DNA from: Theristus sp. LFF4_11
Taxonomy: Eukaryota; Nematoda; Chromadorea; Monhysterida; Xyalidae
Assembly: GCA_030248135.1 (NCBI GenBank)
Contig: JASANC010000238.1
Coordinates: 1-64,000 of the forward strand
Reading direction: 5' to 3'
Length of the DNA stretch: 64,000 nt
Program-made: the position numbers and the translations under genes
The notes under the pieces: model-generated
Told to the model about the DNA's origin: nothing
Database searches by the model: none
The model's input: only the letters and a program-made list of their open reading frames with translations
Part shown: piece after piece, positions 12,401 to 20,765 of the stretch
Layout: each line of letters opens with the position of its first letter
Numbering within the stretch: the first letter of the stretch is position 1

Positions 12401-15400
12401 TGACACACTGCATCGAGTCTACTACAAACTGCGTGATAACGCTGGTGGCTGGCTCAGAGCACCTGATCTGGCCACCCACGGAATCAAACAAACCGGTTCT
12501 TGGGTTTTGCGGACGGCACAAACGCAGTCCAGCTTGGTGCAAATGCACGACCCAAGACAGTTACCGGGTGGGTTACCCTCACCGGCGAGCCTGGAGCGCT
12601 TACGTGCTGACACTGTTTTGCTATACACGGCAGAACAGCAAGCGTTAGAAAATCTTAAGCGACGATCCGGCACACGACCGGCAGATGCAAGCACATCGCG
12701 CACGAATCTCCACGTGCAGGTGTCACAGGTGCCAGTCGTGTCGACGAGTCAACACCCGACACCGTCGCCATCTGGGTCAAACGTGTCGGCGCCGGCAAGT
12801 CAGCCGTCGACGACAGATGCCAGAGTACCCGCGGCGCCAACGGCGGATCCGCTCTTTGAGTCGGAAACAAATTATCGACCTGTTAATCCATTTCTCAATG
12901 CCATGACGGCAGAAATGCAGGTTAACACCGACAACTATCCGCCAGTGCTGCCAGACACGTCTGGTAGACAACCGGTGATCCAAAACGATCCGAACTATCG
13001 CAGCACCGGGGTGCCGACGGTTTACACCAATCTCGTCAACATGCTGCCCACGCCGCAGACGCCGGACGAAGCGTTCAAAGCGCTCGAAAAACACGCGCTC
13101 GCCATGCAGTATCTCCGTCGCGCGACAAGCTACAAGCAGTACACAGGATCCAAATCAGGTCCAGTTGAGCAATATTTTGAAAACTTTGACTCAGCGTGTG
13201 CGCTGCTCCGCTTCACGGACGCGGAGAAGTTGCTGTATCTCATGAATCACCTGGGAGGTGAGGCGCGCCGCTCGCTCAATGCCATCCCCGAGAGCGAGAA
13301 AGCATCGTATCAGGCGGTACGACATCGCCTGATTGTCACATTTTCCACGTTCCTGCATCGCGACCAGTTGCAAATGAGACTGGACGCGTGCAAGCAGAAA
13401 TCCGACGAGAATGTGCAAAAATACGCACAAAGAATGATCGAAATTTTCCTGCCCTTGTCAACAGACTGGCAACCGCAGGAAGCTGAACGTCAAAAGACAT
13501 ACGCGTTCGTTCGTGGGCTCCTGCCGTACATTCAAAGGGAAATTCGATTGAATTGCCCCGGAGCCAACTTCGATCAGACTTTGTCACACGCTATCCGCGT
13601 GGAGTGCACGTTCGCAATGGAGGAAAAGCTGAAGGCTCCAGAGCCTAAACAAACGCAGCCAATCCTCCGTAAGCCCGTCGCTCCACGCACAAACACACGT
13701 TTCAGTGGCCAGACGCAAAGACCGTTTGGCTCCTGGAGGAGTAACAACACAAAACCGTTTTATAAGACTGCGGACAAACCCCAGTTTTATAAAAAGCCGA
13801 ACGGAAATGGACAGAAGGAAGACGCCAAAACGCCAAATCAAGGCGCGACGACGTCAAGAAAACCGAATGAGAAATTTCCTAGCTCTCAGGAGTCTGCAAC
13901 CAAACCGCCTCCGAAGGGCTGTCGCTCCTGCAAAGCGCTCAAAGGTCACTTCCCTCGCTGCCCCGAACGCTCTGGTGGTACGAGAGCCGGCCAAACGACG
14001 CGCACCGCGGTTGACGACGACTTCCTCGAGGAGGAGGAGGAGGAGTTTCAGGAGCCTCAGAGTGACGAATCCGTCGCCGACGAACAAGGTGACGGGGACG
14101 AAAATGAGTTGCCCGAACAGCTCTTACAAGCTGTGAGGTCAAACGTCGACTCACCAGAGCGAGAACAAAAGCTCTGGGAGTTTTTGCGCGGTACTGAACC
14201 GACAGACAACCTGGAGTCGTCATCTGACGAAGACGATGACGACCCGCGAACAGCACATGTGATGACTCTGCACGCACTCGGTGACAACCCGGGCGGGACA
14301 CCAGTGACAGCTCGACACCTCGAACAACAGCGCCAGTTGGCTGAAGCGGTCGGCAGTTGTGCATACGTGCGACTCAGGTTGAACGGTAAGCATAACGTCA
14401 CGGCTTTGAGTGATACAGGCGCCTCCATGAACTCGCTGTCCACAAAGGACTTGGCAAGGTTGCTTGAGAATGGCGCCGTCAAAAAGGCCGACATCGGAGC
14501 TTGCGAGCTCGTCCTAAAGGACTTCAGCTACAATGATGTGCGCATGAGTGTTTTCGTGACGGCCAAGGTCACGTGTGGCATATTCGGCCCAATGAATGTC
14601 ACGTTCTTCTCGAGCCCAACATGTCCAATATCAGTGTTGGGCCGAAACGGGTTGATCGCGTTAACGGGTCAGTCAACACCCGAAGGCATGGAAATCGTGG
14701 CGCACAGAAAGCCGCTCACGATCCCGAAGCTGTTGGACCCGAAAGACGTCCCAGAGTATAAGGCGACGTTCGACAAAGTGCGTGAGATCATTGAGAAGCG
14801 CTGGAAGAAACGTCCGTCGCTTCCAGCGCTGAAAGCAGAACAAACCGTCCAGGCGGCGGAGGAAAAAGATCCCCTGCCACCTGATGGTATTGTGTGTTTA
14901 CTGCAGACTGCGTTTTTGGAACCGTACCAAACGACGCAGGTGAAAGCCAAAATTTTGCCATCAAAGGTCTCACTCGTTAAAGACGACGAGAGGGACCTGT
15001 TTGCACAAACAGTAGCCGAAGACCCTGAGGGGTTGGAGTATCTGTTCGAGCCACACGCGCTCTTCGAGTCCGAAATGCCAGCACAGTGCCAGCCGGTCAT
15101 GGCGACGTACGACAAAGACGCGAGCGAGATCGAAGTTACGATCGACAACGCCAGCGACGTCGCGTACAAGCTCGTTTCGAACACCGAGCTGGGTTTCATG
15201 TCGCCGGCATACCGACCGAAACAAGGTAGGAAAGGGAAAATCTCTGCTGTTCCGCAGGTTCGGTCGATAAACGACGCGGATCTGCAGGGTTGCATGAACG
15301 CGGTTCGCACAACGACAGTTGTGAAAGAACCGCCCGATCCTACCACGCATATTGGTGAAAAAGCACGTTCCGAGGGCATTCCGAACTTCAAGAATGCTCA

Positions 15401-18400
15401 GGAAGAAGACGACTACCGTCGAAAAGAGATTCGAAAAATCTTTGAAGCAAAGTTCAAAGATCTTTCACGGAAGGAACAGACCAAAATGATCGAACTGCTG
15501 TGCCAATTCAATCGCGCATTCTTTCTGTTGGACACAGATTTTGGCGATTTTGATTTGGTGCAATGCGAGATCGATACCGGTGATTCACGGCCGATCAAAC
15601 AACCTGTCCGCCGAATGCAGTACGCATTCCGCGACAAAGTGAAGTTGCAGATCGAACATCTCGAACGAATGGGCATCATCGTGAAATCAAAATCTGCATG
15701 GTGCTCGCCGTTGAATCCGGTTTGGAAACCGAATGGTGACGTTCGGCTTTGCTGTGACTACCGCAAACTGAACGCAGTGACAGTGAAAGACACCTATCCG
15801 TTGCCCCGGTGCTCTGATCTGATAGACACACTGGGACACATGAAGCCGAAAGTTTTCAGTAAGGTCGATTTGAACTCAGGGTACTGGCAGGTTCGAATGC
15901 ACCCGAACTCGCAGGAGAAAGCCGCGTTCAACAGCCCGTTTGGTCTCTACGAGTGGACTCGCATGCCGTACGGCTTGGTCAACGCGCCGGGAATCTTCCA
16001 GCGAATGATGCAAGAGGTGCTCCACCCGCTGAACGACGCCAGGTATTCCTGCTATTTGGACGACATACTGATAGTCAGTGAGACGATGGACGAGCATTTC
16101 CAATTGCTAGAGAAATTGTTCGCCCGGCTTGAAGAAGTTGGTTTGAAGCTCTCACCGAACAAAAGTGAGTTCTTCATCAAGGAAGTCCTTTTCTTGGGCT
16201 ACATCATTTCGCCTGATGGTGTCAAACCAAACCCAAAATTGGTTGCAGCGGTGAAACACCATCCTGTTCCGCACGATCAGCAAGCAGTCAGACGTTTTCT
16301 TGGTTTGGCTGGCTTCTATCGTCGCTTCATCAAAGACTTTGCAGTCATTGCAAAGCCATTGAACCGCTTGCTCTGCAAGGATGTCAAGTTCATGTGGGGC
16401 ACTAATCAACAAAAAGCGTTCGATGACTTGAAAGAAGCGCTAACTTCTGATCAAGTCCTGGTTTTCCCCGACTTCACGAAACCGTTCACGATCGAATCAG
16501 ATGGTTCAGTCGTGGGCATTGGCGCAACGCTGCAGCAGAAGCAGAACAATGGTGCGGTGAGACCGATCGCGTGGGTTAGTCGTTCGCTGACCAAAGCAGA
16601 GGCCAATTATACGGCGTCGGAGCAAGAAATGCTCGCCGTCGTCTGGTCTTTGCAGCAATTCAAAGTGTACGTGTGGCGAAGGCCAGTGGAAATTATCACT
16701 GACCACGCCGCGCTGGTGTATATTTTGAAGAACAGGTCAACCAACACGCGTGTCGAACGATGGTGCCTCATGCTGACGGAGTTCAACCCGACGATGATGC
16801 ACCGCCCAGGCAAACACAACGCCGTCGCCGACGATCTGTCAAGGCTGCCAGCTTCACCTTCGTTCCGCGACGTCAAGCACCTGATCGAATCGAACATGGG
16901 CCAATTGACGCCAGACAAACACATCGAGCACAAGCTGGCGTGCACGCTCGAACAAATGGTCCACTTGCCGTATACAGATAAGTTCGATTTTCTGTACACG
17001 GACGATTTGTACTCGCTGCCGCATTATCTCACAACACCAGTGATGATGAGCGGCGACACAACTGCCGACACGCCTGAACAGCAAACGTTCAAGAAACTGG
17101 TTCAGGACGTGCGCAATGCGCAAAACAAAGACGATTTCATTCGTGAGTTAAAAAGACTCTTGTCGAATGAAAGTGTAGAAGCTATTGTTACTGATACACA
17201 GCAGTGGTTCTCGCAGAACAAACACCGTTTGTTCCTCGACGAGAAAACACAGCTTGTGTACTGGGTAGACGATTTTGATCAACGGCATCGAATAATCGTG
17301 TCCGAAGATCACAAAAGTGCCCTGCTGCACGCAGCGCACGAGGACTCAGGTCATTTTAGTCCGCGCCGCTGTCTAGCTTCGTTGTCACGACGTTTCTGGT
17401 GGCGACACATGCGACGCGACGTGATTGAGCACCACCGACAGTGTCGAATCTGTGCCGCTCGACAGGGACAGACGCGACAGCTCAAGAATCCGATGACGTC
17501 GATCGAGGTAATTCCGCAACCTTTCAAAAAGATCGCGTTAGATTTGCTGAAGGTGGGCAAAGACCGCTCAAAGAACGACTACGTGCTTGTTATCACGTGT
17601 CTGTTCACAAAGTGGCCTGAGGTCTATATCATCGCTGATCAAACAACGGCCACATGCATTCGTTGCCTCGACGAATATATTGCTCGTTTTGGTCCGCCGA
17701 CTGAGATGATCTCAGACAACGGGCCTCAGTTCATCTCCAAGGAAATGGAGGAGTTTTGCAAGAGGCGTCGAATTCACCAGAAGTTTTCGGCGCCCCACCA
17801 CCCGCAAAGCAACCCAACGGAGCGGAACCATAAATGGATCCTGGCTTCGTTAGCGAAAGAATCAGAAAATCCAAGTGATTGGTCGGAACATCTGCCGAGA
17901 GTGCTGTACAACTACCGCACGTCTGTGCACAGCGCCACGGGCGTCACGCCGTGGATGCTCGTGTTTGGCAGGGAGCCGCCGTTTCCGAGTGACGACATCT
18001 TCGCACGGTTGCCGGACGAAATCAACGAAGATCCGCAAACGAAAGCGAACATCCAACTGAATCACAAGGAGGCCGTCGAGCGAGCTGCCAAAAACATGCG
18101 TAAGCAAAACAAGCAGAACAAGCGTCATTACGACGCGCGCAAGGGACCCGATCCGAAGGTAAGACAGGGAAATCGGGTGTTCAGGCGCTATTCGCTGCGA
18201 GATGCACAGACAAGGAAACTTCGCAGGTGTTTCCTTGGACCGTTCCGTCTGGTTTTGGTGACGAAACAAGGAGCAGCTTATCTGCTCCCTGTCCACAAAC
18301 CAGACGACAATTTTGTCATGTGCAATGTGCAAGAGCTGTCATATTGCTACGATCAAATTCCCGATCGTTACTTTTGGGATGGAAAGAAAGAGCATCGTTT

Positions 18401-18545
18401 CACAAGCAACTGGTGCTCTGAACCGAAGACGATTCGCATGCCGAGCGAAATCATCGCAAAGCTGCCCGAGAAGGTGCGCACGAATGCCGTCGATTCGCCG
18501 CCGCGTCAGCTGCCTCGGCGCTCGCGCGGCGCCGTGCCGACATAG
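9231..18545 (+). CDS. Gag-Pol polyprotein, 3104 aa
   Basis: One unbroken frame. Residues 1-61 lie in the LTR. Residues to about 1300 are a long unrecognised, partly disordered region with a Gln/Glu-rich coiled coil near 829-947. A retrotransposon Gag core spans about 1311-1465 and a CX2CX5HX3C knuckle lies at 1564-1577. An acidic run follows (about 1594-1629). The aspartic protease has DTGA at 1728. RT spans about 2110-2290 with YLDD at 2275-2278; RNase H spans about 2410-2541. Integrase has an HHCC zinc motif (H2703 or H2700, H2708, C2738, C2741) and DDE residues D2771, D2829, E2864. A GPF-like motif follows near 3005. Gag and Pol are in one frame with no shift or stop between them. ATG 9417 is an alternative start just outside the LTR. 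The family's usual Gag-Pol is 1200-1700 aa. Confidence 0.95.
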   Translation: MGDRNRNPHYVKLAPPLSQADEKAGGPLMRCRCLTASGQAGGAVREARTPELDTGGRAPASQMEVYHLDHPFVRSKSQILNRSAVRRCVPFSGTKKSWLKKIESRQHVSALVDKPIYADKAECDVAVLRAYYGHYGIDKIEQQLENNECLSDAGYASNLSGNSVTRVSQSTVAAVRKLLAAPIIRLDDELDVIQNYFELSLARMYDKRFAPTGTVVCDSVTPAQAIRLVKELAATDFALHTQLPDGRVVPLPDTFERVYGTKARYVDGTQYFPKVQLFQNRRRTAHFEPVATSTPNRQSPLVDQVPEILVHLASSPVTVRAERISPPRHTDRQTNQTQYFTPTASVVPNLPKPLPLNVQNTISTAQMETVQGSRETTEPMGSQAVPLVRASRWEYIPDWNARIRRRKNKRGRTRTRVKGHEMTNGTGIERRKLSAEFEPGPDVSEHQNKAGASNMTIPATERNVTNEPDGVQVSHRQPVPTSLSHSLGCQLLQSRQLVSPKFQKLVRSDSWGCRPAQHERPAIAGLHKDAIRHSTCELVLARMRADEQENGHETSCKDSSSESDESDYWACVTDKQSLSLTDEQSNESVLADEQGNLFMLGLERETSDDDDETRLETPERPQPPPLQPPQMVRRRSHRAYSVGSEPGAGTSTQHDRTDHQGSVLMPYSLPMDIVGTAQPIKLAAITRKLNNLVQQLADAPHTHPMILEVVATTLPNLSRLDAVKPAFQKAYKRFWDAYSEALKTQRQRQVAQLAAPPSEAVATTSTAPQPTTARHAPSPVLTQGRSDMDLANSLRSTDNNTNHGTSGRFEFSSDANRSAFRSLDQALNRLTQATSENTQKLGEMFQKSLEHNIGLLIETGQRQHREVVTLSNSNTNVLTAAIDRSTRDNQEHIAAMNIQISDRIARVMQAYSQQIQEAGQTNADRLQAIERHMLEILDRIESDESSVSHADNPLLEAHVANVPVSANTTDAGTNQQNTPATAANTVAATSSAVTNVNASTTQATPPPQVPTNTTPRVGPTHPLVVMVPIVSVYGHETPQELRDLYMPPAQVPVELKIDTLHRVYYKLRDNAGGWLRAPDLATHGIKQTGSWVLRTAQTQSSLVQMHDPRQLPGGLPSPASLERLRADTVLLYTAEQQALENLKRRSGTRPADASTSRTNLHVQVSQVPVVSTSQHPTPSPSGSNVSAPASQPSTTDARVPAAPTADPLFESETNYRPVNPFLNAMTAEMQVNTDNYPPVLPDTSGRQPVIQNDPNYRSTGVPTVYTNLVNMLPTPQTPDEAFKALEKHALAMQYLRRATSYKQYTGSKSGPVEQYFENFDSACALLRFTDAEKLLYLMNHLGGEARRSLNAIPESEKASYQAVRHRLIVTFSTFLHRDQLQMRLDACKQKSDENVQKYAQRMIEIFLPLSTDWQPQEAERQKTYAFVRGLLPYIQREIRLNCPGANFDQTLSHAIRVECTFAMEEKLKAPEPKQTQPILRKPVAPRTNTRFSGQTQRPFGSWRSNNTKPFYKTADKPQFYKKPNGNGQKEDAKTPNQGATTSRKPNEKFPSSQESATKPPPKGCRSCKALKGHFPRCPERSGGTRAGQTTRTAVDDDFLEEEEEEFQEPQSDESVADEQGDGDENELPEQLLQAVRSNVDSPEREQKLWEFLRGTEPTDNLESSSDEDDDDPRTAHVMTLHALGDNPGGTPVTARHLEQQRQLAEAVGSCAYVRLRLNGKHNVTALSDTGASMNSLSTKDLARLLENGAVKKADIGACELVLKDFSYNDVRMSVFVTAKVTCGIFGPMNVTFFSSPTCPISVLGRNGLIALTGQSTPEGMEIVAHRKPLTIPKLLDPKDVPEYKATFDKVREIIEKRWKKRPSLPALKAEQTVQAAEEKDPLPPDGIVCLLQTAFLEPYQTTQVKAKILPSKVSLVKDDERDLFAQTVAEDPEGLEYLFEPHALFESEMPAQCQPVMATYDKDASEIEVTIDNASDVAYKLVSNTELGFMSPAYRPKQGRKGKISAVPQVRSINDADLQGCMNAVRTTTVVKEPPDPTTHIGEKARSEGIPNFKNAQEEDDYRRKEIRKIFEAKFKDLSRKEQTKMIELLCQFNRAFFLLDTDFGDFDLVQCEIDTGDSRPIKQPVRRMQYAFRDKVKLQIEHLERMGIIVKSKSAWCSPLNPVWKPNGDVRLCCDYRKLNAVTVKDTYPLPRCSDLIDTLGHMKPKVFSKVDLNSGYWQVRMHPNSQEKAAFNSPFGLYEWTRMPYGLVNAPGIFQRMMQEVLHPLNDARYSCYLDDILIVSETMDEHFQLLEKLFARLEEVGLKLSPNKSEFFIKEVLFLGYIISPDGVKPNPKLVAAVKHHPVPHDQQAVRRFLGLAGFYRRFIKDFAVIAKPLNRLLCKDVKFMWGTNQQKAFDDLKEALTSDQVLVFPDFTKPFTIESDGSVVGIGATLQQKQNNGAVRPIAWVSRSLTKAEANYTASEQEMLAVVWSLQQFKVYVWRRPVEIITDHAALVYILKNRSTNTRVERWCLMLTEFNPTMMHRPGKHNAVADDLSRLPASPSFRDVKHLIESNMGQLTPDKHIEHKLACTLEQMVHLPYTDKFDFLYTDDLYSLPHYLTTPVMMSGDTTADTPEQQTFKKLVQDVRNAQNKDDFIRELKRLLSNESVEAIVTDTQQWFSQNKHRLFLDEKTQLVYWVDDFDQRHRIIVSEDHKSALLHAAHEDSGHFSPRRCLASLSRRFWWRHMRRDVIEHHRQCRICAARQGQTRQLKNPMTSIEVIPQPFKKIALDLLKVGKDRSKNDYVLVITCLFTKWPEVYIIADQTTATCIRCLDEYIARFGPPTEMISDNGPQFISKEMEEFCKRRRIHQKFSAPHHPQSNPTERNHKWILASLAKESENPSDWSEHLPRVLYNYRTSVHSATGVTPWMLVFGREPPFPSDDIFARLPDEINEDPQTKANIQLNHKEAVERAAKNMRKQNKQNKRHYDARKGPDPKVRQGNRVFRRYSLRDAQTRKLRRCFLGPFRLVLVTKQGAAYLLPVHKPDDNFVMCNVQELSYCYDQIPDRYFWDGKKEHRFTSNWCSEPKTIRMPSEIIAKLPEKVRTNAVDSPPRQLPRRSRGAVPT
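9416..9433 (+). other. Candidate primer binding site, inside the coding frame
   Basis: TGGAGGTCTACC follows the LTR end after two bases, in the place and with the TGG start expected of a tRNA 3'-end complement. I cannot name the tRNA. The Gag-Pol frame reads straight through it. Confidence 0.5.
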
Positions 18546-18557
18546 TCAGGTTCGAAC

Positions 18558-18592
18558 GCCTGCAGTCGTATACGCGAGTACGAACTGCAGGC
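18558..18592 (+). promoter_or_regulatory. Stem-loop directly after Gag-Pol stop
   Basis: GCCTGCAGT pairs with ACTGCAGGC, and inside it CGTA pairs with TACG with one bulged base. It starts 13 bp after the stop codon. Confidence 0.65.
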
Positions 18593-19523
18593 ACGACGAT
18601 TTTTAGTTTTTTTCCAGTAGTTGAACAAATGCATATGTTTGTTTAGCTAACAGTTTTATTTTTCATTTTTTTCCCCAGTTCGTGTGCGTGTTGTGTTGCA
18701 TTTCACAAATTTCATTCGTTTTTCTACTTAACAAGCAACAACACAACCACCATTCGAATCCCTTCATTTTTGTTTCAATCAATTCAATTCATTCGAATCC
18801 ATCTCAAATCACACAAACAAACACTTTTTCAGTCATTTTTTTATTCAGCTCCAACTCATTCAATTCAATTCAAATTGGTACACGCTTTATGTGTGTGCTA
18901 AATTTCATTTTTTTTCTTTCAGTTTAAAATCACTGCACATGCTATAATTCTTTGTGTGTGTGGTTGTTTAATTTTATTTCAGGAAAACAATCGCCGCAGC
19001 AGCTCCAAAACAGCTGCACTCAGTCGCATTCCAACACAAACAACCAACCCAAACCGAACGATGTTGTGCTGTACGACGAAACGCGATTCGTTGCACAGCT
19101 CAGGTGAAACGGGAGGTCATTTCTTTTGTTCGTTTCATATGCAGGTGAAGCGCACAAACCCAACCCAAACAGTTTGTGTGCTGGTTGTGTGCGTGCTCGA
19201 ACAATAAAAAGTCATTTGACTTTTCTTTCTTTCATTCAATTTCTCTCACATTCACAAATTCCATTAAAAATAACTATTAAAACACCGATTCGAGCGCGCA
19301 CTAACGACCAGCAGCGATAAAAATCACAGCCAGCCTGATTGATTGCCGTTGCAGGCCGCATAAAAATTTATTTTATCTTTTCTGTCTCACAAATCTTTCT
19401 AATCATAAAATTCTAATCTAAAACACCATAAAAACGGTGTGCAACGGTCATCGTTTTCAGAATGGCTGTGCTCTGTTTTGTTGCAGGTAACACAGTTTAT
19501 CTGCGGCAGAAACGATAAGGGGA

Positions 19524-19549
19524 GGTCAGTGCACTTTTATGCATTGACC
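19524..19549 (+). promoter_or_regulatory. Stem-loop 2 in ORF spacer
   Basis: GGTCAGTGCA pairs with TGCATTGACC (10 pairs, one G-T) around a 6-base loop. Confidence 0.55.
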
Positions 19550-19676
19550 GCCCTGGTTTTAGTGTGATTGCATGCCGAAAACTTACAAAAGAGTTTTTCG
19601 CGTGCCTGCACATCAATTCCCCACTTTCATGCACATGAAATGTGTCCCCTTTTTATTCTAATCCCAAACACTGCAG

Positions 19677-19704
19677 CTTGGCAGGCAATAAAAAGACTGC
19701 CAAG
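19677..19704 (+). promoter_or_regulatory. Stem-loop 3 in ORF spacer
   Basis: CTTGGCAG pairs exactly with CTGCCAAG around an A-rich loop containing AATAAA. A looser one follows at 19746-19776 (CAGCAGGC with GCCCTGCTG). Confidence 0.55.
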
Positions 19705-20397
19705 TGCACAGAAAATTTGTTTTTCTTTTCTTTTTCCCTCCTCTAGACAGCAGGCGGTCTCAAAGCCCTGCTGCCTGGCGTATGAAATTACCCTAAACAT
19801 TCTTTTTCTGTGACACCCATCCCAGTGTTTGTGTCTTTGGTGTGTGCGTTATAAAAGACGCGCATTCCATTTTTGTTTCCTCATTTCAAACTCAGTCGAA
19901 ACACCAGAAGCGTACACCACACCCCGCGCATTTTTTCTGTTCTATTGCCTCGCGATAACATTACAGTATCCCAAGCCAAAATCCTTCCTAAGTAGCTCGT
20001 TGCGAGACAACTGCTAATCTTTTTAATTGAACACAACGCATATAAAAGCGTGGTGCACACGACCAGCGCTCTTCATTCTTTCATTTTGTCTACTTCCCTA
20101 TTTTTTACGACCAATGCCTCGCATTAGTTTTACTTTCTTCTCTATTTAGGTAGGATAAGTCGCCGTCGTGTTCACGCCTTCTTGCTTATGCTGCTTGTGT
20201 GTTGTCTTCTTTTATTTCAGTTCATCAATTAACAGCTTTTGTTTTAATCTTCGCTCGCAGCTGCTTCAAACAAACAACCATTCGAATAAAATGCTTGGGT
20301 TTTGCTTAAATTTCAATCAATCTCCCTCCCTCCGAAAATCAAACCAAATTTTTCACAATATCCACACCTTATCCACCAAAGCAACCCCACTTTTCTT

Positions 20398-20435
20398 GTC
20401 AGGTCTGACTTGCAAAACAGTCAGTAAGTCCTGAC
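20398..20435 (+). promoter_or_regulatory. Stem-loop 4 in ORF spacer
   Basis: Outer stem GTCAGG with CCTGAC; inner stem CTGACT with AGTCAG; the two are separated by small bulges. Confidence 0.55.
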
Positions 20436-20660
20436 AGGAAAAATTTGCAAAAATTTCAAACAAAATATGATTTTCTTTGTTTGTTTTGGTACATTGATTA
20501 AAAACTTTAGTTTTTTTTCTTGCTTTCTTTTGCCGGATGTGTTCGTGTCGCGTGTTTCACTTTGTTTGTCGTGTGCACCCTGATTTTGTTTAGCTTTTCG
20601 AGTGACTTTTCCCTCGTTTAGTTTAGTCAGCGTGCCTTTATTTCCATTTTTATTTACAAT

Positions 20661-20693
20661 GTGTGTGTTTTGTTGGTAAATCAAAACACACAC
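20661..20693 (+). promoter_or_regulatory. Perfect 12-bp stem-loop upstream of second ORF
   Basis: GTGTGTGTTTTG pairs exactly with CAAAACACACAC around a 9-base loop. An in-frame ATG overlaps it at 20661, but this segment lies before the acceptor at 20723 and probably is not translated. Confidence 0.65.
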
Positions 20694-20765
20694 TTAATTG
20701 TTTTTGTTCATTTTTATTTTCAGGCGATAAACAAGTCGCATCAAGTGCATTACACGCTCAAACAA

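Larger units (their letters stand above)
18546..20765 (+). promoter_or_regulatory. 2.2-kb hairpin-rich spacer between the two ORFs
   Basis: No coding frame is convincing. It is T- and C-rich with many splice-like sites. A strong acceptor (TTTTTATTTTCAG, ending 20723) lies 42 bp before the second ORF's ATG, fitting a spliced subgenomic mRNA. At least five stem-loops are spread along it, including one right behind the Gag-Pol stop. Roles in export, packaging or translation are inference. Confidence 0.6.

Noticed and set aside
20661..20765. N-terminal extension of the second ORF from ATG 20661
   Set aside because: It coincides with a perfect hairpin and lies before a strong splice acceptor; read as intron/leader.
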